Assembly (NCBI GenBank): GCA_036971715.1 | Contig: JAVHJL010000008.1 | Location: forward strand, 2,542,001 to 2,606,000 | Reading direction: 5' to 3' | Length of the DNA stretch: 64,000 nucleotides | Source of the DNA: Arthrobotrys musiformis | Taxonomy: Eukaryota; Ascomycota; Orbiliomycetes; Orbiliales; Orbiliaceae | Part shown: positions 34,401 to 45,528 of the stretch, one piece after another | Layout: the number at the start of each line of letters is the position of its first letter | How positions within the stretch are numbered: position 1 is the first letter of the stretch | Notes under the pieces: generated by a model | Databases searched by the model: none | What the model saw: the letters and a program-made list of their open reading frames with translations, nothing else | Told to the model about the DNA's origin: nothing | Translations under genes and position numbers: made by a program

Positions 34401-35035
34401 CAACACACTATAATACATCCTGGGACATGGCCCGCTTCGAAGTCTGCTGTCACAAATGGGCCGACCTGAGCGAATACAACTACGGCGTTGCGATCCTAAA
34501 CGATTGTAAATACGGATTCGCGGTGTCCGGTAATACTATGAGACTCAGTCTTATCCGTGCCCCCAAGGCACCGGACGCTCACGCGGATATGGGACACCAT
34601 AAGATCCGATACGCGATAGCCCCGCACGAGGGACCTTTGGATCATAGAGTTGTCCGTGCTGGGTATGATTTGAATAATCCCGTTATTCTGGGGTATACCG
34701 CCCCAACCACGCGAAATGTGGCGGCCAAGGGCGTCTGGCTCACCGGAGCCAAGGGAGTGATTCTCGACCACGTTAAAAGAGGAGAAGACGACGAGGAATT
34801 CGAGAATACGATTGTGAAACGGAAGGGTAGGAGTGTGGTTATCCGGATCTTTGATAGTTTGGGAGGCAAGAGCAAGGTTGGGATCAATAGCGAGTGGGAG
34901 GTTAAGAAGGTTACCAAGTGTAATTTGTTGGAGGATGATGAGGAGGAGTTTGAGGTTGTGAAGGGGGATGGTGTGTGGACTGCGGAGGTTTGGATTAGGG
35001 CTTTTGAGGTTGGGACTTATAGGCTTTGGTTGTAG
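31491..35035 (+). CDS. AMS1: GH38 alpha-mannosidase (AMS1 type)
   Basis: Five exons, join(31491..31636,31729..33116,33189..33943,34022..34294,34364..35035), 1077 aa; yeast Ams1 is 1083. A second in-frame ATG at 31512 (MSGSSYPVLATQP) may be the true start. The N-terminal domain ends near residue 275. The GH38 catalytic domain begins with VVFATGHCHIDTCWLWPW, holding the zinc ligands His/Asp at ~286/288. FWLPDTFGYSAQIPQ carries the Asp nucleophile near 398. GGSWVEHDTNMPSGE, LVFGKGDGGGG and LSHFHDCLPGSS are further family signatures. There is no signal peptide. This fits the AMS1 class, which in yeast reaches the vacuole by the selective autophagy (Cvt) route and trims free and glycoprotein mannose. 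Intron boundaries all restore conserved sequence (DT/IGLLPRVQ, QAWD/VEVYHLD, NTE/ASYECQYG). Confidence 0.95.
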
Positions 35036-35765
35036 GTTGGGGGGTTTGTGGCGTTTTTGGGGGTGGATGAAGTGTAAGTATGGTTTCAAGCTTATCAAAA
35101 GATATGAGATAGTTGATTGAATGGAAATGAATGGTGAATTGTGGCTTTTGTTACTATCATGGAACTTTGGTATTCAATAATCAATAGTCGAGTTTTCGAA
35201 TGCGCATTCCAGTGAAGAGACTGGAACGATCTGTGTAGAGGTGTTGCATTTTTTGCGTTGTCTATGGGCTTGCAGTTGCCAACTCAGTCACTCAATCGGA
35301 TGGTGCATATATGCATAACGGCTGAAGGCTGCTAGAATTGAAAAAAACACTACATGATTACCAATAGATACATGTGTCGTGGATAAGGCAAGGATATCTT
35401 CATAAAACAGAGCAATTGAAACAAAGCATCATACAAAATGTCCTAACCGTCGCAAAAAAAAAATATATGACAAATTTTGTGTAGCAGTGAATGACAACTA
35501 TGCGATCCCAGAACATATGCAGGCCCCCCCAGCGAGGACTTTCCAGAAAGGTGAGGCGGTTACCTTTTACGCAATTACGCATGTCCCTTGCAAGGGAAGG
35601 GCAACGAATTAGAAGAGCCTCTTTGATCCATGCATGGTGGTACAAACGGGTACCCAGGGCCAGTTCCAAAAATTACGTATGAATCAGGCGTGCCCTGCAT
35701 GGAGTTTGAGTAAGTCCTTACAAGGCTGAACGAGAAGTTGCTTACAAAAAGGGATTTTATTTTCT
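35036..35765. other. Convergent intergenic spacer
   Basis: Spacer between the mannosidase and the converging coiled-coil gene. Both 3' regions are expected here; only short frames are present. Confidence 0.5.
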
Positions 35766-38488
35766 TTATTGCGATGAAGAGTGTTTTTTGTCCATCTCTT
35801 CTAACGTGCGCCAGATAGCTGCCAGCGGAGTACCGGAGGTGGGTTTGTTGGATTGGACGGGCTGGATTGGGTTATGACTACCTTTTGCGACGTTCGCGGT
35901 CGGGGTTACCGAGTCCTTTGGTTTGATTTGGGACGAGGCGATCGGGGGGTCGATATATTTTGCCTCCGAATCCTTCGCTTCGAGGACGGGTTTGCTATTT
36001 CCGATGTTAATGACGGGGGCCTGCACGACGGAGGATCTTCTCTTGAAAGTGAGGTTTCTGGAGGGGATTGGAGGCGGAGGAGGGGGGGGTTTGGGTATCC
36101 TCTGGAGGACTGGGGAGTTTGTTGGCGTGGCTGTTGTAGCGGTTGTATCCAGCGGTGGGAGGGGGAGTTTGGGTTTACGGTGTAGGCATGGGCGGGGCGG
36201 GGCGGTGAATAGTTCCGGGAATTGTTCGGAGGAGGATGGGAGGATGGGGGTTGGAGGGGCTGGTTCGGCTACCGCACCCGTGGGGTTACTCTGGGCCTTC
36301 GGTCTTGTGGGGAGGGGAGAGGAGGGGATTTGGGTCCCGGGGACGGTCGAGGGGGTACGTGGGATCGAGGCGCTTCGTTTGCGCTCATAGACTATTGCTG
36401 TGCCCTGTACTAGAATGTCTGGGGTGAAGGGGTTGTGGGTGCGGTAGACTACCGGGGTGACGGGCATTATTATGGCGTTTTCTTCGATGTGCTTGACGGA
36501 GATGTGGCCGAGGAGGAGGGCGCCATCGGTTCGTCTGATTATGGGGAATAAATCGAAGGCCGACGTTCCAGCCTCCGAGAGATCGAGGGATATGCGGATG
36601 TTCTTTTCGTCGGAGGTGGATAGTATGGTGAAGAGGTTTGAGAAACTATTCGATATAGCGGAGATCAGTGCCGTGACGGTGGGGTAGTCTAGGTTTACTT
36701 CTGCGGCCTTTGCGGGGAAGAGTTTGAGGGTTTGGAGAATGTTTTCCTCGAGAGTGGTGGTGTTTTGGGGGTATTGCTGGAGAGATCTGTGCCAGATTTC
36801 CTGTTGGAGGTAGGCGAGGAAAATTTCGGGTTCGAGGGTTTGGTTTTGGAGGCAGATTTTGAAGTCGTTGAGGTATGCTGGGTCGGTGTTCTACGTAGTG
36901 AGGGGGGGTTAGGGCAAAGGACGCATGATATTGATGATACATTTCTAGCCACTATAATTGAGGGGGGGTGTATTTTATACTACCTTCATGTAGAATTCAA
37001 GGTAAGAACTTCGGAACGCTACTAGATTGCAGAGCTTTTCGACATCATCGACTAGAAGTTTGAGATTTTCGGTTCTGGCAGGCGAGATTTGGTATCAAGA
37101 TACATTATCCCTAAAGATCTTTGGAGGAATATATATTCTAACTTACATGAAACTATCGGTTATGCCTGAGATTGCGGTGGCTAGAGGGGAGGGGGGATCG
37201 TTAACCTGAAGACGAGCTAGTGAAGTCTCCACCTTCGATGGCGGAGTATACGCGCTGTCCTGGTCAATATCGCAGTACCAAACGCTGACATCGATACTCT
37301 CACGATGTTGGGTAAACTCCCACACACTCGCACAGTATTTACAATTCCTGATAATGTTTCTTAGCGTGCGGGCTTCATCTTGCATGATGTTGCCTTGTTT
37401 GATGGCATCATCCCGCTCCTGCACGAGTTTTTGGAGGCGGGACTGGAGTTTGTGGGTTTCTAGGAGTTGCTGTTGGTTTTTTGACTCGATAAGCTCGGTT
37501 TCGAGGGCGTGATCTTCAATTTTGCTTTGTAGTTGGTCCTTTTCGTAGACCAGGCGGGCCTTTTGGTCTAATCTCTCGGAGTGTTAGTGAAGTATACGGA
37601 TAGATTGTTAATTAGGGCGGGAGACTTGCCGGAAAGGCTCTCGACTTTAGTTTTATGATTTTGAAGTTTGAGGTTGACATCTGCAAGCTGGGTTTTGAGA
37701 CTTTCTACTTCGAGTTTATGACTAGCGTCCATTCTCTGGATGCCAGACAAGTTGGTCTTTTCTTTCTCTGCGAGTTCCTTCTGGTGGTGCTTTTCCATGT
37801 GCTTGATCTTTTTCTCTAATTCCGAGACTCGGTCTTTAAGACCTTGGACCTGCGCTGTCGAACTTTCGATAGCAGTGTTGGATGTTGCATTCTGAGGCTT
37901 ACCACAGTTCCTCGGGATTCGAGATTTACTGCTCGAAGTACTAACAGAATCCCCCTTGATCTTAAGTTTTTTTTGCATCTCCGAATGCTCCTCTAAATAC
38001 CCATCAACCAACTTCTCAACATCGCTCGCACACTTGGAGATCTCGGAAACTCTATCCCGCAACATTTTTCCAGTATTACTACCAACTTGCCCCCAATCGA
38101 CATCTCTAAATTGAGGTTCCGAAGCAGCCCCGCCGGATAGTTTGGCCGTTGGGGATATTTGATCTTCCGCAGTACTATGCCTGCGGCTTCGACTTCGGGG
38201 TGGGGAAGAGTAGTTTTTACTAGGGGGTTCGACGGGCGTACTCAACCTTTGGGTGCGGGGTTGCAGTGGTGGGGGTGGGGGGCTGGGATTCGGGGTATGT
38301 TCTTGGTAGCAGTTTGGGGGCATCTTTTTCCGGTGGTATTGATTATATGGGCAAAAGGTACGCGGTTGAATTGGGGTATTGCAGGTATAATTTGGGTGGT
38401 CTATGACTTCGTAGGCTGAGACAAATGAAGAAGATGAGGAATGGGGGGGTTGTAGGGGTATTTTGGGCTTGCTGGATAGGTTACCCAT
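35766..38488 (-). CDS. Predicted N-myristoylated coiled-coil and proline-rich protein, function unknown
   Basis: Model complement(join(35766..36890,36984..37074,37147..37567,37630..38488)), 831 aa. The N-terminus MGNLSSKPK fits the N-myristoylation consensus (Gly2, Ser6). Residues ~10-150 are Ser/Pro-rich and disordered. Coiled coil runs from VQGLKDRVSELEKKIKHM through LQSRLQKLVQERDDAI to near 370. NIIRNCKYCASVW ends that section. A folded helical domain follows the third intron (ENLKLLVDDVEKLCNLVAFR, DFKICLQNQTLEPEIFLAYLQQEIW). The last ~240 residues are basic and Pro-rich with a PKPPPPPPPIPS run. The first intron uses a GC donor (GCAAGT, 37629), the only one giving correct phase. I do not recognise the family. 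It could be a membrane-tethered scaffold, which is inference from layout. A recurrent-word variant lies 108 bases upstream of the start. Confidence 0.8.
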
Positions 38489-38595
38489 TTTCTTTAAGAG
38501 GAGGATATATAGATTCCTTTCGCAAGTGGCGGGAGGTTGATGTATATGGGTTTATGGTCGTTGTTACTCAGCGTGTGTGGTATTGCAGAGGATTT

Positions 38596-38609
38596 GGTCT
38601 CGTACAAGA
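38596..38609 (+). promoter_or_regulatory. Recurrent TCTCGTA word near coiled-coil gene start
   Basis: GGTCTCGTACAAGA lies 108 bases upstream of the minus-strand coiled-coil gene start. It is a variant of the recurrent word at 5760, 9400, 14654, 18546, 24611 and 44516. Confidence 0.25.
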
Positions 38610-40785
38610 TTCCTTTTTACGATGATACTTAGTTGCCCGGTTTACGAAAGATATGAGGTCTGATGTGTTAAGTAATGAGTTATCAATTTAATCTTTGAGA
38701 TTTCTAGAAGGAGGAAACGGGGAGATGCTACAGCGTGCGGGCGTCTACGTATTCTTCATAATGCTCGTCATAAATGGAATCTTCCTCGGGACGTTCTTTT
38801 TGGTTTGCCCTGGAAGAATATGTGACAGGAACACGAAATGATGACAGCTATGGCACATGTCATAGGAAATTGACGATATTGGATCTATGATACGATTATA
38901 CGTGCCATTGTTGCAGAGCAAACTGCCAACGAATGGATCCATATAGCTACATATGATCACACCAAATCCGCAGATCTGGCTCTTCCGTGGTCTCCATAAA
39001 AATATCCAATATAATTTCCAAATTGAGCAAATTCAAATTTAAAGGTGTTACGTATAACCGTGTATCTCTGGGCACGGGAACGTTTAAACCTTATTTTGGT
39101 GAAACCGATTAATTGTGTCCGTCAGCTCTTGGACCTTCTACGCCTGTGTCCACGAGGGTTTATTTTGGGTTGTCACCGTGCACCGTCCCTGTGTACTCTG
39201 GGACGTGGCGATGGTGATACCGACGTCCTCGGCCCGTCGTACACATATTGGCTCCATTTTTCTGACCTTTTGTTCGAAACAGATCATACTCGAGATCTTG
39301 CGGAAGATTTCCGACCAGATGATGACCTGGTCATTAATTATAACTACGAATTAATACTATAATTAAATAATTTAGTCCCAAAAAAGGGATATACCGCCGA
39401 TAATCGGGCTCTAAATCCAAAAACTGAGATTGGAATACACTACATAAACTATTAAGTTTCATGAGAGTTAGTTAATTAGTCTTGTATTATAATGCTTCAG
39501 CACAATTGAGCTAACTATGGCGAATAAAACTTATAAACAGAATTGAATATATGGTGTGTGAGAGAAATCACGAAACCGAGTAAAACATTAGTATAATGCC
39601 TATATGAACAACTATATTTTTTTACCGGGTTGATCCTGCCTGTCCCGAACTTGAGATGATAGAAGGAGAATTTATTGTCCATTGTGGTAGACCATGGCTC
39701 TAAGTCTTGACGGGGAATATCCTGGTTTATACAAGACCCAGGGTCCCCGTTGCACATTTGTCCTACAGGCCAGGTTCAACACGCGTCCAATCCCCGGAAT
39801 ATCTTGAAGGCGCTATCAACAAGAAGTGTCGACACATCTATATCCACGTTTGGGGCCGGATTCACCATTGGGATTATACCACAAAGGCTTGCTAAAATGA
39901 CAGCTATCATAAAACTGAATTATTTTTTACATCCAACAGGAAGGCTTCCCTGAAGCCGCATTGCGCAAACTAAAACGGAAGGTTATCTGAGGAAATCAGC
40001 TACGGGAGAAGGAGGTCTGGTGTTACAGACGCAAATAACTTTGTGGAGAAAAGATGCGAAAATCGATTTCAAATAAGCCGCACACGTTTCCTGTCGGAAC
40101 ACTTTGCAGATATCGACAGCAACTTGTGACATTAGCATGGCATTTAGACGTCAGAACTGCAACGGTATTTACCCTGGTGGCGTCTTAATTTCGCTTCCGT
40201 TCTCGTGAGCCGACGCATGCATAGGAGTCTGCAAATCTTTATATTTACTCTCCCTATAGGGGGTCCAACGGTTTCTCACCCGCACCCACGCAGATGCATA
40301 AATAGTGGAGTCAATACATACGTTGGACAAGCAATCCCGGTTCGCAAAAGACACTGAAAGGAACTGAGACACATTGTCTCACTTGTTCATTGGTGTATAG
40401 AGGACCCGTGTCAAAGGTATATCCTCGTCGCACTATGTGTATGTGCATGGGTCGGCGATCGATCGATATCGGGATAGCCAGGACTGCGCTGTAGACAGTA
40501 GCGCAACGGGATACTGATCTCCATGCATATTCATCTCGCTCGAGATTCGCTAAGAAGGTAATTAATATGCCGAGGGGTGCATCAGAAATCCCCACAGCCA
40601 GTTATCGACGTTGCAGCTGATAGCCCAGAATCTTACCAGCCTGTCGGGATCTTCCAAGACTTTTACGTTTCAATGATGCGCGCATATTGGCTTGAATTTT
40701 TCTTGGAGAGAAAGTCAAACGGCCAACTGCATATTCACGAGCGCCCACGGATTGTTTCAAATTTCAGGAGTGCAGTGTGACCTTC

Positions 40786-40802
40786 TTTTTTTTTTTTTTT
40801 TT
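40786..40802 (+). repeat. Poly-T homopolymer
   Basis: 17 consecutive T bases in the gene-poor region; nothing recognisable is attached. Confidence 0.85.
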
Positions 40803-43800
40803 GGCCATCAGCGTTTGCGAGTTATATGTTGTGCGCACAAACCATGAGAACATATTGGTGGTGTTGACCAGCTCCTTGAACAGCCGCTGGTTTATATGCT
40901 CTTATTCTAAAAATGGCCATTGATTGGTCCCTGTCGCTTCGAGCCTGGACCTTCTAGAAAACTTGCTGCCTTCGAATTGAACGGTAATGGACGCCACGAA
41001 ATAGGCAGCAAATTGATCGGTGAGCTTTGACCCAACTTATGCTGGGATTTTACGTTGCTCCAATGTACTCTGTATTTGGGGTTTGCTCCGATCAAATGAA
41101 TCGGTTCCAGCTCTAAAATTTTCAGGTATCGCGATGTATCGTAGTAGGAGCTTTACGCAATCGCAAATCTCCCTAAGCTATTGGAGTGAAAACATTCGAC
41201 GACGATATCTCGTCGGCGTCTTGTCGCAACCGGGGCTGACATAAACTATCACGAGGGAGCGTATGAAGTCGCCATATATAGACATCTACAGATCATTCCC
41301 GCTTCTTCCGGGTAGACCCCGATGGCAAAATGGCACGAGCAACCCGGGTTGTGATTTGACCCGGGCGAAACTCATTCAAGAAACACTCTGGTGTTCAAGT
41401 TCATGCGCAGAGTCATATTCTTCAGGCTTCCCGTGAGCTACGTGCACGATCGCGAAACCGATGAGCATACTGCGTAAGACCGTGACGCGATCGTGTTGGA
41501 TCCTTTGTGGTACCTTTGGTGAATTCATTAAATCTCATGATCTCGTCGGACGAATTCAAATAGTTTTCCCAAGCTTCTCGGGCCAAAAGGTCTTGAAACC
41601 CCGCCCAAAGAACAAGTTCTCAAGTATCGTCTGATCCCTTTATTAGGTACTTGCCAAGTCCGAGCCGGACATGCCGGTGTGGATTTTGCTCCTGCATTTT
41701 CATCGGTTTGATGGTTGGTCGTGATCCCTGCAAAGTTTCTGGCAGTTCCGACTTGCTACATCACCACACCTCCTCTGAGCCTTTTTTCAGAATAACTCGT
41801 GAATACTGAGGAGTCGAGACAGTCGGGAAATGGGATAATGACGTTAGAGAAAACTTCCGGCTAGAATCGCTTTCTCTATCGACGCAAGGCCGTTCAATGA
41901 TGCTAAGTTGGCGCTAGATCGTTTTAGTCTGTCGAAGGTAAAGCACAGGGCAGAATTCGGAGCACATCAGCTAGTTGACAGATGTCAATTGGCAGTCGGA
42001 GAATCGTTTCAGCCAACTTCTAGCAAGCGCGGAACTAGAAAATAGCGATTTGGTATTACAGACATAGCCTTCTAGAAGGATTTCCGGTGTAACGAAAAGT
42101 TTTCCGGGGCGGATAGTATTGCTCCAATCAGTAGACGTCTACCGGATCCATTCAGACGCAAAGAAAAGCAAGAGAAGACGCCTTAAATCTACAGAACAGC
42201 TGGAATTATGCATCGAAATATACTTTTGCCGTCGCCGGTTATTCGGAAACCTGCAGTGCTTTGACCACGCCTCGTCGTGTTTGAGCTAATTGTATTGTCT
42301 CGCTAGCTTGCTAGTCGGGGGCGGAGCCCTCTTTGTGCTTTGTGTTGGGGTTGGAAAAACAACACGAAAGCCGTTATGGGAATTTAGTCCGTGGAACCCC
42401 AGCATTGGATGCATCAGCTCTGATATAGATCTTTTGTATTGCTGTCGCCCGATCTAGCCAGCTGGATCCTGGCTACGCCTCGGGGGCGCCGGACCTCTGA
42501 TCCCAAGAAGCCTTGGGTCGGTTGCAAATGCCCTGAAGTCTGGTGACATCACCCTATCCACAGATAAATCTGTCGGATTCAATCGATCAATTGAGATCTA
42601 GTTGGCTTGGTCCGGTTGATAACAATTCCGTCTGCATCCCACTCGCTTAAGTTTTTGTGGTATGACATTTGTGTGCCGTAGTCATCCTTGATCAAGTCAA
42701 CCGTTGGAAAGCCGTTGGCGATTCCTGGAGAGAGAGCGATGTCGGAATGTGATTGGACGCCCGCCGACTTGGCAGCGGGCGAGCACAGCTGAACTTACCA
42801 ACTGATTCCGACAAATGACTTGTAAATCCACATTATACTCGATCCAGCGTCAACGGTTCCCAGGCATATCTGTCGCGAAAGCGACGCCCTGCAGGGCATA
42901 CTAAGCGCAAGTTGTGCACAATGCACAATACACTCATGTGGGATGCTTGCCAGATGGTTAATCTGTATGGGGATATGGGCTCGGTCAATACAACTGGTGC
43001 GTTTAAATGACCCTTGCTGTACATGATACTTTTTGTACTCGCCGCATGGTCTCGGATAGGAACGAGATCGAAGCGACTGACTCCAACTTAGCTTGAAGAA
43101 ATCTTAATTCCAATGATCATAATAATAATAAAATATTGATAATAAAAAAGAAAGCGGCATGTGTCGCCATTCCGATTGCCTGATAAACTAAAACTACTTT
43201 GTGTATTGCATTTAATTTGCACGCGGTGGAGCTCAATTGAAGCTCAGGTTCGCCGCCGATTACGCCTAGCTAGTGATGTCTGTACTTTCTGTACTGTGTC
43301 GAGCTTCCCATTAAAGGTATCCAAATCCGGTATTACGATTAATTGGCACCTGGGCCAAGGGAAAAACTGATGCGGCCCTCGTCAATTCAGTGTACCCGGC
43401 AGGCGGGCTTTTCGGGCTGTGATGGCCTGGACACCAGCGCTCGCTCCAGTGCTTCGGGATGACGAAGTTGAAGTGAAAGCTAGCTAGCTAGTTTGACAGA
43501 GATTGATCTTTTCGTAACTCTGACTTTCCTGGCGTGCAGCAAGTGGCGATGCCGAAAGTGGAAGCAGCAGCTAGTCAACCCTTGCAGGAAGCCGATGCAT
43601 GCAACACTTAGCTTAGCACGTTTCAATGATGTTCTAATTAAGCCTCAGCACCGACAATACCTGAAAGATTAGGCTTTGCTGTAACCGAATGTTTAAAATT
43701 CGATTGCAACCGTTTTTCCAAGTTCCGACGGGGGGTATTCTAACGGGGGGCCTGGGGAGGCCTGTCGCATCGGCGTTGGTAGGGACTTCTAATCTTAGGC

Positions 43801-44515
43801 GAGTCGTACGTTATGACAAGAGCTAGAGCACCGTTAATTCAGCCCCATGCTAGCTTTCTGCCCGGCCCACTAGATGTCTCTCATAACTAGCCTCTTCTAT
43901 TGGCCGTCCACCCAGGATGCCGAAAAGTCGAATTTCTGAAAAGAGCTGTCTTCACCTCGACGCACATAAAATAAAAAACACAGAAAAATAAGAAAAAACT
44001 ACTACTGTCAATAGTCATGAATGAATCCTTGGTATATGCCTTAGGACTGACTACCATCATACGATTTGATTCGATAACAGTGGTGAAGCGGCCGGTACGC
44101 CCGAACCACCATGGTCCCTTCCCCGATACAACGGGGCCCAACCCCATTTGTCGGTTGGAAGATTGGCGTCCCGCCCATTATATTATATTTGAACACCATT
44201 GGAGCCTTCGAAAGTTATCCTACATCAACATCCACTCTTCAATCTACCCGGTACCAACAATTCGTTCGCCGAACCCATTCCACTATTCTGGGTCTTCCCT
44301 GTCCAAGCGCTATTCTTTTCTTTTTTACCTCTTTCTCGAGAACTAGTCAGGATCGACTCAATAAATTTATCAATCTCCAAACTTCTTGATATATAAATAT
44401 ACGCTATCCTGTGGGACGGATTATAGTCATCAACAAACGGGAACACATCCGCGCTATACCTACTCCAATTAACCAAAGAAATAGCATAGGCCTTTGAAAG
44501 CATCTTAGTCTAAAC

Positions 44516-44529
44516 ACTCTCGTACCCCA
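44516..44529 (+). promoter_or_regulatory. Recurrent TCTCGTA word in a proximal promoter
   Basis: ACTCTCGTACCCCA lies 49 bases before the ATG at 44578 and just upstream of a TATATATAAA tract. It is the copy closest to a start codon among the recurrent set. Confidence 0.3.
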
Positions 44530-44577
44530 CATTTTTACTTTATATATAAAACCAATATCTCCACCCATCCCGCTTAA

Positions 44578-45528
44578 ATGCAATCAGGATACTTTCTCGA
44601 TCATCCAGTTCATTATACTGGATACTCTTCTCAATACGACGTCAACTACGGAGCCTGTGACGAAGTAACTTATAGCTCTTCGCCCGAGTGGTTGCACGAA
44701 GCATCTTGTACCTATCCAGAACAGTTCTACGACATGTCGACTTCAAGGCGAGGAGACACTTACGATGAGATTTGCGAATACTATTGCGTATGTCCTTTAA
44801 GCCATCTACTTAGGAAACCCGACACACAGTGCTAACTGACGCGCCTTAGATCGAGCCCGGCTGTGGTATCATTCATGGCATTACTCTACAGGACTATACG
44901 GCAGGAAAGCTAAGCAAGAATGACATTCATCGTCTTATCCATATCAACACCGGATTTCGATGTCCGGCACACGAACCGACCTTGACGAGGTCCAACGTCC
45001 TCGTGCAGTGGGAGATCCCACCAGGGACGTCTTTCAGCGAGTCGGTTCAACTTAGCCGGGACACAAAGACCCCCATTCTGTGCCCGGAAAAGGGATGCGG
45101 ACAGCATTTCAAGACGAGGAGCGAGTTCAAGAGGTGAGCCGAACCTACCTGCCTATGTCGGTTTGGGACTGGAGGGCTAACAACATCCTAAAATTCTAGG
45201 CATCTTGCTGGGATCTTTCGCCCGTTTTACTGTCTACGAGGCAACTGTTGCATCGACGGCGTTCCTTGCCGCAAGGGATTTGGTAGAATCGAAGAAGTGA
45301 TTAATCACTTGAGGAACGAGAATGGACAGCATCATGACGCGGTCCGCTACCGACCGGTAGAGGGTTGGGATTTCCGCCGAAAAACCCCAGAAGAAACACA
45401 GGAAGTTCTCGATGTAAGTTAATACATTTCCCCTCTCAAGTATAACGTCATGCTAATATTTCTCCTAGTCTCTCGATTTGATTCCTGCCGAGGAGCTTTA
45501 TTCATGGTACGGTCTATCTCGATACTGA
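44578..45528 (+). CDS. Small Cys/His-rich protein with C2H2-like zinc-finger segments
   Basis: Four short exons, join(44578..44787,44850..45133,45200..45413,45469..45528), 255 aa. Donors GTATGT, GTGAGC and GTAAGT and acceptors TTAG/CTAG all keep phase. The N-terminal ~65 residues are Tyr/Ser-rich and may be an activation-type or disordered region. CEYYCIEPGCGIIHG follows, then FRCPAHEP. The clearest finger-like unit is CPEKGCGQHFKTRSEFKRH (C-x4-C-x12-H), across the second intron. Then come YCLRGNCCIDGVPCRKGFGR and HLRNENGQHH, which could complete one or two irregular fingers. Fungal C2H2 proteins often have such irregular spacing, so nucleic-acid binding is plausible but not shown. No neighbour suggests a role. 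It stands alone between two long gene-poor stretches, with a TATA-like TATATATAAA about 35 bases before the ATG. Confidence 0.7.

Larger units (their letters stand above)
38489..44577. other. 6 kb gene-poor region
   Basis: No supported gene on either strand. Scattered frames of 60-105 codons have no recognisable domain. Between about 41245 and 42832 there is no frame of 60 codons at all. A T17 run is at 40786. A 21-base word resembling the start of small-subunit rRNA lies at 39623. The final ~60 bases are the promoter of the gene at 44578. Decayed repeats are plausible but I could not identify an element. Confidence 0.5.

Noticed and set aside
40311..40595. 94-codon minus-strand frame in the gene-poor block
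   Set aside because: Isolated, no domain or intron support; compatible with chance.
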